Origin: Micrococcaceae bacterium UBA6021
GTDB lineage: Bacteria; Actinomycetota; Actinomycetes; Actinomycetales; Micrococcaceae
DNA: 7,622 nucleotides
Assembly: GCA_002427975.1 (NCBI GenBank)
Contig: DIZT01000187.1
Coordinates: 16,778 to 24,399, forward strand
Reading direction: 5' to 3'
Shown: in pieces, positions 1 through 6,169 of the stretch
Numbering within the stretch: the first letter of the stretch is position 1
Layout of the letters: every line of letters begins with the position of its first letter
The notes under the pieces: model-generated
What the model saw: the letters and a program-made list of their open reading frames with translations, nothing else
What the model was told of the DNA's origin: nothing
The model's database searches: none
Position numbers and translations under genes: made by a program

Positions 1-1
1 C

Positions 2-253
2 GCCTTGGTGGACCTGAAGGCCGGCCGCGAGCTGCTGACCCGTTACCGGGCGAGCCTGGAGATGCTCCGCTTCGGACTGCTCCGGGACGAGCTTCCGCAT
101 GCACGTATCCTGCAGGCCATCTGCACCACGTTGCCGGGGAAGTCCCCGGCGGACGAACAGGCCGTGATGCGGATGGCCGGATACGGCCCGCCCACTGAAG
201 CTGTGGGCCTGGACCCCTACGATCCGCGCCTGCTGCCCGTGAAAGGGGCCTGA
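2..253 (+). CDS. narJ: NarJ, nitrate reductase assembly chaperone (C-terminal part only)
   Basis: The open frame is already running at the left edge, so only about the last 83 residues are present and the true start lies outside. NarJ is a cytoplasmic chaperone that binds the NarG catalytic subunit and holds it until the molybdenum cofactor and FeS clusters are inserted and it docks on NarI; it is not part of the final enzyme. The visible piece contains the helix with GRELLTRYRASLEMLR and the following AICTTLPG segment, which I recognise as the NarJ/NarW C-terminal region. Its TGA (251-253) lies 2 bases before the narI ATG, the normal narGHJI order, and the next gene being clearly narI supports the call. 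A TTG at 5 is only an internal leucine codon. narG and narH should lie to the left. Confidence 0.85.
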   Translation, partial: ALVDLKAGRELLTRYRASLEMLRFGLLRDELPHARILQAICTTLPGKSPADEQAVMRMAGYGPPTEAVGLDPYDPRLLPVKGA

Positions 254-255
254 CC

Positions 256-1086
256 ATGCTCCCAGCCGAAACGGCGCCCGGCTCCGCCGTCGAACTCTCC
301 GCACCGGACATCCTGCTCTGGGGAGCTCTTCCCTACATCATGGTGGTGGTCCTGGTGGGCGGGCTCGTGTGGCGCTACAAGTACGATCAGTTCGGCTGGA
401 CCACCAGGTCCTCGCAGCTTTATGAGTCCAAACTGCTGCGCATCGCGTCGCCGTTGTTCCATTTTGGGCTGCTCGCCGTTATCGCCGGCCATTTCTTTGG
501 CCTCGTCATTCCCAAGGCGTGGACCGAGGCAGTAGGCATGAGCCAGGAGTTCTACCACTTCAACGCCCTTCTGGTGGGCGGGATCGCGGGCGTGGGAACG
601 CTGGGCGGCATTCTTCTGCTCATCTACCGCCGCCGCACCACCGGGCCTGTGTTTATGGCCACCACCAAGAATGACAAGACCATGTACGTCGTCCTCACAG
701 CGGCCATCGTGTTCGGGCTCTGGACCACCCTCGCGAGCGTTTTTGAGGGTGAGCAGGGGCACAACTACCGCGACACCGTGGCCCCTTGGTTCCGCTCGCT
801 CTTTGTCTTCCAGCCGGACATCACGGCCATGGCGGCTGCGCCGTTTTCGTTCCACCTGCACACCCTGGTGGGTATGGCGCTGTTCGTCATCTGGCCATTT
901 ACCCGGCTGGTCCACGCCTTCACGGCACCGCTGCATTACCTCTTCCGCCCCTACATCGTCTACCGCTCGCGGGACAGGGACCGCGGCGGCAGCGCTGGGG
1001 CCGCCGCCGCGCGGACCTCAAGGACAGCCGCGCGCCGCGGTTGGTCCGCGGTCGGAACCCGCGACCGGGACACCCGGAACCGCTGA
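256..1086 (+). CDS. narI: NarI, respiratory nitrate reductase gamma subunit (cytochrome b)
   Basis: NarI is the membrane anchor of the NarGHI complex: it oxidises quinol and passes electrons through two b-type hemes to NarH and NarG. The 276-residue product has five likely membrane segments (about 19-41, 65-85, 102-124, 142-163 and 198-218). Histidines at 69 and 79 and at 202 and 220 reproduce the spacing of the E. coli heme ligands (His56/66 and 187/205: gaps of 10 and 18), so both hemes should be bound. The ATG is preceded by AAAGGGG at 242-248, with 7 bases between. The core ends near residue 237 (YIVYRSRD); after it comes a basic, Ala/Gly/Arg-rich tail of about 40 residues containing ARRGW, longer than in the E. 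coli protein (about 225 residues). The gap to narK is 63 bases with no clear terminator, so cotranscription is likely. Confidence 0.93.
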   Translation: MLPAETAPGSAVELSAPDILLWGALPYIMVVVLVGGLVWRYKYDQFGWTTRSSQLYESKLLRIASPLFHFGLLAVIAGHFFGLVIPKAWTEAVGMSQEFYHFNALLVGGIAGVGTLGGILLLIYRRRTTGPVFMATTKNDKTMYVVLTAAIVFGLWTTLASVFEGEQGHNYRDTVAPWFRSLFVFQPDITAMAAAPFSFHLHTLVGMALFVIWPFTRLVHAFTAPLHYLFRPYIVYRSRDRDRGGSAGAAAARTSRTAARRGWSAVGTRDRDTRNR

Positions 1087-1149
1087 CCCGCACCCGCAAG
1101 CGCCGCCGGAGTGTGAACCGGGCCGCTGAACAATATCAAGGAGCAAGCC

Positions 1150-2376
1150 GTGGCCGGAACTGAGCCGCAGACCATGTCCGCACCCGCCGGCCGGACGCTG
1201 AACCTGGTCCTCGCCACCTGTGCCTCCGTTGTGTGCTTCTGGGCCTGGAACTCCGTGGCCACGCTCGGCGCCTTCTACACGCAGAACCTCCATCTCAACC
1301 CGGCCACAACCGGCGTGCTCGTGGCCATGCCCGTGTTCGTCGGATCGCTGGGGCGGATCGTCGTCGGGACCCTGACGGACAGGTACGGCGGCCGCGCCAT
1401 GTTCACGTTTGTCCTCTTGGCCACAATCCTCCCAATACTCCTTGTGGCGCTCGGCGGCACCTTGAGCTCCTTCGCGGTGGTGCTGGGCGCCGGCCTGCTG
1501 CTGGGAGTCGCCGGAACTGTCTTCGCCGTCGGAATCCCTTTTGTCAGCGGCTGGTACGAGCCTTCCCGGAGGGGCTTCGCGACCGGTATCTTTGGCGCCG
1601 GGATGGGCGGGACGGCGCTGGCCGCCTTCCTGAACCCCCGCCTCGTCGCCGGAATCGGATACTTCCCCACACACCTGCTGATCGCGGGGCTCCTGGCCAT
1701 CATGGCTGCGCTCGTCTGGTTCCTCATGAAGGAGTCTCCGGGCTGGACCCGTAATAACACGCCCGTCATTCCCAAGCTCATGGACGCCGCCAAGACTCCG
1801 GTCACATGGAAGATGTGCTTCCTGTACGCCGTCGTCTTCGGAGGCTTCGTTTCCTTCGCCACCTACCTGCCCACCTACCTGCGGGATGTTTACAGCTTCG
1901 ACCCAGCTGGAGCCGGCGCCCGCACCGCGGGGTTCGCCCTCGCGGCCGTGCTGGCACGGCCGGTGGGCGGTGTGCTCGCCGACAAGCTCGGGCCCAGACC
2001 CGTGGTGATCGTCTCGCTCGCCGCCGTTGCTGTCCTCGCGTGGGTGGTGAACCTGCAGCCCGACGGCGAAGTCCCCGCTGGACTGACGTTCGTGGCCATG
2101 GCGGCGGCTCTGGGATTGGGGACCGGAGGCGTGTTCGCCTGGGTGGGCGTGCTCGCCCCTCCCGGCAAGGTGGGCAGCATCAGTGGAGTGGTCAGCGCCG
2201 CCGGCGGCCTGGGCGGCTACTTCCCACCCTTGGTGATGGGTGCAACCTACGACGCCGCGACCCGCAGCTACTCGATCGGCCTGCTTCTGCTGGTTGCCAC
2301 CGCCCTGGTGGCTTTGGGTTTCACCGCAGTGGCCCTGCGGGGTCCGGCAAAAACTGTCCACGTGGTGAAGGCCTAA
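1150..2376 (+). CDS. narK: NarK-type nitrate/nitrite transporter (MFS, NNP family)
   Basis: A 408-residue, very hydrophobic protein of the major facilitator superfamily, sized for 12 membrane helices. MFS loop motifs occur twice, GTLTDRYGGR at 73-82 and GGVLADKLGPR at 273-283. The two nitrate-signature regions of the NNP family are visible as GIFGAGMGGTALA (147-159) and GVVSAAGGLGGYFPPLVMG (346-364). Arg69 and Arg270 sit in the contexts of the nitrate-binding Arg89 and Arg305 of E. coli NarK. The family takes up nitrate by nitrate/nitrite exchange or proton symport; which applies cannot be read here. The GTG at 1150 was chosen because AAGGAG (1138-1143) lies 6 bases upstream; an ATG eight codons later lacks such a site. 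Its place directly after narI points to nitrate respiration. The TAA overlaps the stop of the convergent gene. Confidence 0.9.
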   Translation: MAGTEPQTMSAPAGRTLNLVLATCASVVCFWAWNSVATLGAFYTQNLHLNPATTGVLVAMPVFVGSLGRIVVGTLTDRYGGRAMFTFVLLATILPILLVALGGTLSSFAVVLGAGLLLGVAGTVFAVGIPFVSGWYEPSRRGFATGIFGAGMGGTALAAFLNPRLVAGIGYFPTHLLIAGLLAIMAALVWFLMKESPGWTRNNTPVIPKLMDAAKTPVTWKMCFLYAVVFGGFVSFATYLPTYLRDVYSFDPAGAGARTAGFALAAVLARPVGGVLADKLGPRPVVIVSLAAVAVLAWVVNLQPDGEVPAGLTFVAMAAALGLGTGGVFAWVGVLAPPGKVGSISGVVSAAGGLGGYFPPLVMGATYDAATRSYSIGLLLLVATALVALGFTAVALRGPAKTVHVVKA

Positions 2377-2714
2377 CCGGCCAGCACCACACCGATGCCG
2401 AGCGCGCCCAGCGCAAGTCCGGCAAAGGCAGTCCAGAGCACCGCGGACATGTCAGCCTCAACCCTTTCCTGGGAGATTCCCCGCGCCCTGGCGCTGTACC
2501 TCCGGCGCTGGGTCAGGTAAATCGCGGCCGCGGTGCCCGCCGAAACGCCGAACAAAAGCAGGATGGGGAAGCCGTGGCGGGGCAGCCAGCGCAGGAAGAT
2601 GGCGCTGACCGTCACCAGCGCCATCATGGTCCGCCCCCACGCCAGCGTGGTCCGTTCGGGCTGTAGCCCGGGATCCCCGTGCGGCCCGGGGTCCGGAAGG
2701 CTGGTGCGGACCAC
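2373..2714 (-). CDS. DUF202 membrane protein, second of a tandem pair
   Basis: A 113-residue membrane protein with the DUF202 signature near its N-terminus (QPERTTLAWGRTM, residues 18-30; compare LANERTxLAWxRT). Three hydrophobic stretches follow at about 25-41, 50-67 and 92-111. DUF202 (YidH-like) proteins have no settled function. The start taken is a GTG at 2714, only 4 bases after the stop of the preceding DUF202 gene, so translation probably depends on coupling; the ribosome-binding site is poor. This copy is the more divergent of the two: Gly replaces Ile in the AWxRT motif, and an Arg/Gln-rich loop (about 69-83) separates the second and third hydrophobic stretches. Its TAG overlaps the narK TAA from the opposite strand. 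Confident as a DUF202 gene; function unknown. Confidence 0.83.
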   Translation of the reverse strand: MVRTSLPDPGPHGDPGLQPERTTLAWGRTMMALVTVSAIFLRWLPRHGFPILLLFGVSAGTAAAIYLTQRRRYSARARGISQERVEADMSAVLWTAFAGLALGALGIGVVLAG

Positions 2715-2718
2715 GGGG

Positions 2719-3123
2719 CTAACGCCAGAGGATAAAGACGAGGACGACGGCGGCAGCCAGCGCCCCGGCGCCTGACAGCAGCGGCACGACGAGCGGCAGC
2801 GGGAGCGGAGTTTTGTTGCGCATGCTCCGTTCGACGCGGATCCAGCGCACTGCGGCGCCGGCGCTCAGCACCATGCCCAGGAGCAGGAGCAGTACCGCCA
2901 GGCTCTTGCGGACAGGTTCCAGGAACAGGTCCGAGGTGAAGGCCTCAATGGCGATGCCTCCTGCCAGGAGCGCCAGCGCGGTCCTGATCCAGGCAAGGAA
3001 CGTGCGCTCATTGGCGAGTGTGAAGCGCGGGTCCGGTTCGGTACCGCCGGGCAACAGCCGTTCGGCGATCTTCCCGCGCGAGGCCGGCACTGGATCGCTC
3101 GGCGGCGTTTGGTTGCTGGGCAT
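2719..3123 (-). CDS. DUF202 membrane protein, first of a tandem pair
   Basis: A 134-residue protein with a hydrophilic N-terminus rich in Pro and Ser (1-30), then a textbook DUF202 motif, DPRFTLANERTFLAWIRT (31-48), and three hydrophobic segments at about 43-61, 73-92 and 111-132. It resembles the YidH family of small inner-membrane proteins, whose function is not established. The ATG at 3123 has no Shine-Dalgarno sequence but has TAAACT exactly 6 bases upstream, the arrangement of leaderless actinobacterial transcripts, which supports this start. The next gene, also DUF202, begins 4 bases after its TAG, so the two are probably one transcript and could form a hetero-oligomer (inference). The YnfA-like gene lies 49 bases upstream on the same strand. 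Confidence 0.87.
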   Translation of the reverse strand: MPSNQTPPSDPVPASRGKIAERLLPGGTEPDPRFTLANERTFLAWIRTALALLAGGIAIEAFTSDLFLEPVRKSLAVLLLLLGMVLSAGAAVRWIRVERSMRNKTPLPLPLVVPLLSGAGALAAAVVLVFILWR

Positions 3124-3129
3124 GGGGCC

Positions 3130-3135
3130 AGTTTA
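3130..3135 (-). promoter_or_regulatory. Candidate -10 element of a leaderless promoter
   Basis: Read on the minus strand the hexamer is TAAACT, fitting the actinobacterial TANNNT -10 pattern. It ends 6 bases before the ATG of the first DUF202 gene, which puts the expected transcription start on or next to the A of that ATG. No convincing -35 is visible at 17 bases; CTGGGC is the best there. The missing Shine-Dalgarno sequence at this ATG fits leaderless translation. Confidence 0.45.
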
Positions 3136-3172
3136 GCCGCGGGCAACCGCCGGCCCAGGACGCATCAGCGGG

Positions 3173-3532
3173 TCAGCCGGCGTTCCTCGGCCCAAACATG
3201 ATCACGGCTACGCCGACCAGACAGATGACGGAGCCGGCAATATCCCACCGGTCCGGCCGGAAGCCGTCGAAGATCATTCCCCACGCGAGCGAACCCGCCA
3301 CAAAAACCCCGCCGTAGGCCGCCAGGATCCGGCCGAAATGGGCGTCGGGCTGCAGGGTGGCCACAAACCCGTAGAGGCCCAGGGCAATGACACCCAGCCC
3401 GGCCCACCACCAGTCCCTGCCCTCCCGGACGGACTGCCAGACTAGCCACGCGCCGCCGATCTCAGCCGCCGCGGCCAGGACGAAGAGCAGTATCGTTTTG
3501 GCGGTCGCCACGGCTTCAGCGGGAATATTCAC
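3173..3532 (-). CDS. YnfA/UPF0060 family small membrane protein
   Basis: A 119-residue protein with four membrane segments (about 10-28, 41-59, 68-86 and 97-113), the usual size and topology of the UPF0060/YnfA family, which is related to small multidrug resistance transporters. Diagnostic parts are [10 protein letters not shown] (23-32), [21 protein letters not shown] (58-78, matching the family's TLHP...GRVYAAYGGVYV) and a D-G-F-RPD-WD loop at 89-97. Membership is confident; the transported substrate, if any, is unknown. The start is less certain: GTG at 3532 is preferred because a CATGAT hexamer ends 6 bases before it, but GTG at 3511 would give 112 residues, nearer the family norm. The frame stays open upstream to 3619, but that extension would overlap the divergent oxidoreductase gene and has no family match. 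Confidence 0.85.
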   Translation of the reverse strand: MNIPAEAVATAKTILLFVLAAAAEIGGAWLVWQSVREGRDWWWAGLGVIALGLYGFVATLQPDAHFGRILAAYGGVFVAGSLAWGMIFDGFRPDRWDIAGSVICLVGVAVIMFGPRNAG

Positions 3533-3586
3533 AGGCTCATCATGCCAGCCGGGAATGAGACCCGCCGCAGGGCGGTTGGGCCGTAC

Positions 3587-4621
3587 ATGCAACGCATCGG
3601 ATTCCTTTCTTTCGGCCACTGGGGCCCCGGCCAGGGTTCACAGACCAGAACCGCGGGCGAGGCCCTGCTCCAAGGCATTGAGCTGGCGGTCGCCGCTGAG
3701 GAACTCGGAATCGACGGTGCCTTCTTCCGCGTGCACCACTTCGCCCGGCAGCAGGCGTCCCCGTTCCCGCTCCTGGCCGCCATCGCGGCCCGGACCAGCA
3801 GGATAGAGATCGGCACGGGCGTGATCGACATGCGGTACGAGAATCCGCTGTACATGGCTGAGGAGGCCGCGGCCACGGACCTGATCAGCGGTGGCCGGCT
3901 TCAGCTCGGCATCAGCCGTGGTTCACCCGAGACCGCCCGCAACGGAGCCGCCACCTTCGGCCACAACCCAGCTGCTGGGGAAACGGACGCGGACATGGCC
4001 CACCGGCATACTGCCCAATTCCGGCATGCCATCAGCGGCGCCGGAGTGGCTGAGGCGGACCCGCGCTATGCCGGCGGCGCCATTGGCCTGCTGCCCGTCC
4101 AGCCACAGGCGCCGGGCCTCGCGGACCGGATCTGGTGGGGAGCCGGAAGCCGCAACACGGCTGTGTGGGCGGCCGGACTGGGGATGAACCTGATGAGCTC
4201 CACGCTGCTCACCGAGGACACCGGCGTCCCCTTCGACCAGCTGCAGGCAGAGCAGATCGAGCTCTTCCGCGAGGCCTGGGCCGCGGCAGGACACAGCCAC
4301 CAGCCGCGGGTCTCCGTCAGCCGGAGCATCCTGCCGATCGTGGACGAAGAGGACAACAGGTATTTTGCCGGCAGCGCCCTGCGCGACAGCCGGGACCAGG
4401 TGGGGATCATCGACGGCCTGACGGCCCGGTTTGGCAAAACCTACGCGGGCGCCCCGGATGTCCTGGCCGAACAGCTGGCAGCGGACGCCGCCGTCCAGGC
4501 CGCGGACACACTGCTGGTGACAGTGCCGAACCAGTTGGGCGTTGACTTCAATGCCAAAATGCTGGGCAACATCGCCCGGTACATTGCGCCCGCCGTCGGC
4601 TGGAGCCCGGCCCGTTCCTGA
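3587..4621 (+). CDS. Luciferase-like (LLM class) flavin-dependent monooxygenase
   Basis: A 344-residue TIM-barrel protein of the bacterial luciferase-like monooxygenase superfamily. These enzymes use FMNH2 or F420 and oxygen to oxidise organic substrates. Visible family features are the N-terminal strand [12 protein letters not shown], the [14 protein letters not shown] segment (39-51), [21 protein letters not shown] (73-93), and [17 protein letters not shown] (98-114), the standard LLM strand and loop around the flavin; WWGAGSR (183-189) is a later conserved strand. The start at ATG 3587 is chosen because the family begins here; an ATG at 3542 would add 15 arginine-rich residues of no recognisable kind. 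Ribosome-binding sites are weak for both (AGGGCGG at 3569-3575). The substrate cannot be inferred, the neighbours give no pathway, and the cofactor (FMN or F420) is undecided. Confidence 0.88.
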   Translation: MQRIGFLSFGHWGPGQGSQTRTAGEALLQGIELAVAAEELGIDGAFFRVHHFARQQASPFPLLAAIAARTSRIEIGTGVIDMRYENPLYMAEEAAATDLISGGRLQLGISRGSPETARNGAATFGHNPAAGETDADMAHRHTAQFRHAISGAGVAEADPRYAGGAIGLLPVQPQAPGLADRIWWGAGSRNTAVWAAGLGMNLMSSTLLTEDTGVPFDQLQAEQIELFREAWAAAGHSHQPRVSVSRSILPIVDEEDNRYFAGSALRDSRDQVGIIDGLTARFGKTYAGAPDVLAEQLAADAAVQAADTLLVTVPNQLGVDFNAKMLGNIARYIAPAVGWSPARS

Positions 4622-4666
4622 TCCGGGGCAAATTCCGCTGGGTGATCCGCCCGGAAGGGAATATCC

Positions 4667-4703
4667 TGAGAAGGTGCGGGCCATTGCGGTCCGGCCATTC
4701 TCA
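4667..4703 (+). other. Predicted two-part stem-loop before the acidic small-protein gene
   Basis: TGAGAAGG (4667-4674) pairs with CC plus TTCTCA (4695-4696 and 4698-4703), leaving one bulged A at 4697. Inside it, GGGCC (4678-4682) pairs with GGTCC (4688-4692) through one G-U pair around a five-base loop. That is 13 base pairs in 37 bases, starting 45 bases after the oxidoreductase stop and ending 6 bases before the AGAGAGG ribosome-binding site of the next gene. It could terminate the upstream transcript (there is no T-run) or be a 5' leader structure. The same bases hold a direct repeat of GGCCATT (4679-4685 and 4693-4699), so a protein-binding site is also possible. Confidence 0.35.
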
Positions 4704-4722
4704 CTGCCTAGAGAGGCTCAGT

Positions 4723-4926
4723 ATGTCGGAGAAGCTCCACCTGACACCGGAAGACGCATTCCCGGACGATCTTTCCGCGATTCCGGACAAGGAGCTGCAG
4801 ATTCTGGACAGTCAAGTACAGCGCCAACTGGACTACGAGTACGTGGCCGACGGCGAGCCGAATCCCGAGACCGAGTTCCGGCACCATGACCTCGACGAGG
4901 AATTCGAGGAACGGGACAGCCGCTGA
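4723..4926 (+). CDS. Small acidic hypothetical protein, 67 residues
   Basis: I do not recognise this family. The product has 21 Asp/Glu against 6 Lys/Arg, no hydrophobic segment and no cysteine, so it should be a soluble, strongly acidic cytoplasmic protein. The first half includes LTPEDAFPDDLSAIPDKELQ, a predicted short helix with polar and nonpolar residues alternating follows (about 21-38), and the C-terminus is highly charged (HHDLDEEFEERDSR). The ATG at 4723 is well supported by AGAGAGG at 4710-4716, 6 bases away; an upstream TTG-type extension to 4642 would run through a predicted stem-loop and is unlikely. It stands alone between the oxidoreductase and the desaturation operon, with 132 bases to the reductase start. 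Codon use looks native. Coding status is likely; function unknown. Confidence 0.72.
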   Translation: MSEKLHLTPEDAFPDDLSAIPDKELQILDSQVQRQLDYEYVADGEPNPETEFRHHDLDEEFEERDSR

Positions 4927-4930
4927 GCCG

Positions 4931-4949
4931 GGAACCATCCATGGGTTCC
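4931..4949 (+). terminator. Possible weak terminator after the acidic small-protein gene
   Basis: GGAACC (4931-4936) and GGTTCC (4944-4949) form a perfect 6-bp stem with a 7-base loop, beginning 4 bases after the TGA of the small gene. A minor AGCC/GGCT pair follows at 4950-4961. There is no T-run, so termination is only suggested by position and symmetry. Confidence 0.3.
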
Positions 4950-5000
4950 AGCCGTTAGGCTTGTAGCGGGCTTGGGGTTCAGTGCTCAATTATTACAGCG

Positions 5001-5017
5001 TGACTGCGGAACGGTCA
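5001..5017 (+). promoter_or_regulatory. Dyad or leader hairpin abutting the Shine-Dalgarno sequence
   Basis: TGACTG (5001-5006) and CGGTCA (5012-5017) are inverted repeats with one T-G mismatch and a five-base centre. The last base is also the first of AGGAG (5017-5021). An AT-rich patch with TATTAC at 4991-4996 lies just upstream and may be a -10 element, although no -35 at proper spacing is seen. The dyad could be an operator for a regulator of the desaturation genes, or an RNA hairpin limiting access to the ribosome-binding site; the sequence does not decide. Confidence 0.3.
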
Positions 5018-5029
5018 GGAGAGAGAAAT

Positions 5030-5062
5030 ATGGCTCGCGCCGCTTTAGGTTTTACTGCATGA
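5030..5062 (+). CDS. Possible 10-codon leader peptide coupled to the reductase gene
   Basis: An ATG at 5030 has the best ribosome-binding site of the region (AGGAG at 5017-5021, extended to AGGAGAGAG) and opens a frame for MARAALGFTA, ending at TGA 5060-5062. That stop overlaps the reductase ATG at 5059 as ATGA, the classic geometry of translational coupling; the reductase ATG has no good site of its own. The peptide includes a TTA leucine codon, rare in GC-rich actinobacteria. It may be a real leader ORF that lets ribosomes reinitiate on the reductase. Alternatively it is the true N-terminus of the reductase, broken by a one-base indel (real or a sequencing error). Confidence 0.4.
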   Translation: MARAALGFTA

Positions 5063-6156
5063 TCCGGCTACGTCAGCTGGCCCAGGCGGCTTCCGTCCTG
5101 ACCACGCCCTTGGCGCCGGAAGATATTCTGGCGCTTTTCAACCCTGTGTTCTCCGCGCGCCAGCTGCGCGGTGTGGTCACCCGTGTGGTCCAGGAAACGG
5201 CGCAGTCGGCCACCATCTTCTTCCGGCCCGGCCGCGGCTGGCATTCGCACCTCGCCGGCCAGTGGGCACGCATCGGCGTTGAGCTGGACGGCGTCCGCCA
5301 CTGGCGCTCCTATTCACTGAGCGCCCCCGCCGGCAAGGACCCCGCCATCACCGTCACCGACGTCGGCGCCGTTTCCGGAACCCTGGTCCGCACCACCAGA
5401 CCTGGTGACGTCCTTTTCCTGGCACCCCCGCAAGGCGACTTCGTGCTCCCCGAGCACCCCCGGCCGCTCCTGATGGTCACCGCCGGCAGCGGTATCACTC
5501 CGGTGATGTCCATGATCCGCACGCTTGTTCCCCGCCGCCCGGATGCCGACGTCGTCCTTGTCCACTCCGCCCGCACCCCCGGCGACAGCCTTTTCCGCGA
5601 GGAACTCGCCGAACTGGCGGACCAGTTCCCCAACTTCCGGCTGGCCCACTGGTACACCGGCGAGCTGGGCCGGATGGACCTGACCACCACGGCCGAGCTC
5701 GACGAGATCTGCCCGGACTGGAAAGAGCGGGCCGCCTACGCCTGCGGTCCGGACAGTTTCCTGGACGACGCCGAGGCCCTCTGGAAGCAGGCGTCCCTCA
5801 CCGCCGGCGCCCCCGGTTCCGATGTTGCGCTCGCCGGAGATCCCGGCAACCTGATGATCGAACGGTTCAACACCACCTTCGCCGGGGGTGTGGGGCACGA
5901 CGGCGGCCTGGTCACCTTTGAGGCGTCGGACCGGGAAGTGGACGCCGACGGCGATACTCCGCTGCTCGACGTCGGCGAGGACGCCGGGGTGCTGATGCCC
6001 AGCGGCTGCAGGATGGGAATCTGCCACAGCTGCCTGACTCCGCTCCTGGCCGGACAGGTCCGTGACCTTCGCACCAACGAGGTCCACGGCGAGCCCGGCC
6101 AACTGATCCAAACGTGTGTCTCGGCAGCCGCCGGACCCGTCAACCTCGAACTCTGA
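5059..6156 (+). CDS. Ferredoxin reductase with C-terminal 2Fe-2S domain, electron donor to a desaturase
   Basis: A 365-residue protein with three modules in order. A flavin-binding barrel spans about 36-132, with RSYSLS at 83-88. An NAD(P)-binding domain spans about 135-245, with TAGSGITP at 141-148 and YACGP at 227-231. A plant-type 2Fe-2S ferredoxin domain spans about 283-365, with Cys317, Cys322, Cys325 and Cys353 (CX4CX2CX27C). It should pass electrons from NAD(P)H through FAD and the cluster to an oxygen-dependent membrane enzyme. The architecture and the N-terminal region around LTTPLAPEDILALFNP resemble mycobacterial Rv3230c, the partner of stearoyl-CoA desaturase DesA3. The next gene, 13 bases away, is such a desaturase, and its ribosome-binding site overlaps this gene's stop. 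ATG 5059 was chosen on family length; it lacks its own Shine-Dalgarno sequence and overlaps a possible leader ORF. A TTG at 4972 would add 29 unconvincing residues. Confidence 0.9.
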   Translation: MIRLRQLAQAASVLTTPLAPEDILALFNPVFSARQLRGVVTRVVQETAQSATIFFRPGRGWHSHLAGQWARIGVELDGVRHWRSYSLSAPAGKDPAITVTDVGAVSGTLVRTTRPGDVLFLAPPQGDFVLPEHPRPLLMVTAGSGITPVMSMIRTLVPRRPDADVVLVHSARTPGDSLFREELAELADQFPNFRLAHWYTGELGRMDLTTTAELDEICPDWKERAAYACGPDSFLDDAEALWKQASLTAGAPGSDVALAGDPGNLMIERFNTTFAGGVGHDGGLVTFEASDREVDADGDTPLLDVGEDAGVLMPSGCRMGICHSCLTPLLAGQVRDLRTNEVHGEPGQLIQTCVSAAAGPVNLEL

Positions 6157-6169
6157 GGAGCATTAACGC

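Noticed and set aside
217..936. Minus-strand open frame (239 codons) opposite narI
   Set aside because: Charged low-complexity translation, no start signal, and it overlaps a well-supported NarI.
671..1163. Alternative plus-strand frames over the 3' end of narI, considered as signs of a frameshift
   Set aside because: The narI frame continues through YRSRD to an ARRGW-containing tail before its stop; the other frames give no better match, so no frameshift is needed.
1018..2361. Long open frame on the minus strand (447 codons) opposite narK
   Set aside because: Its translation is Gly/His/Arg/Gln-rich with no membrane or family features; it mirrors the strong codon bias of narK, a common artefact in GC-rich genes.
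3533..3619. N-terminal extension of the YnfA-like protein to a start at 3619
   Set aside because: The added 29 residues are hydrophilic, not found in the family, and would overlap the start of the divergent oxidoreductase gene.
4684..4712. Promoter of TTGCGG and CCTAGA with 17-base spacing before the 67-residue gene
   Set aside because: The implied start would fall around 4719, after the ribosome-binding site, and the -10 match is poor.
4972..5058. TTG start extending the reductase upstream by 29 residues
   Set aside because: No ribosome-binding site; the added sequence runs through the dyad and the Shine-Dalgarno region and does not look like reductase.
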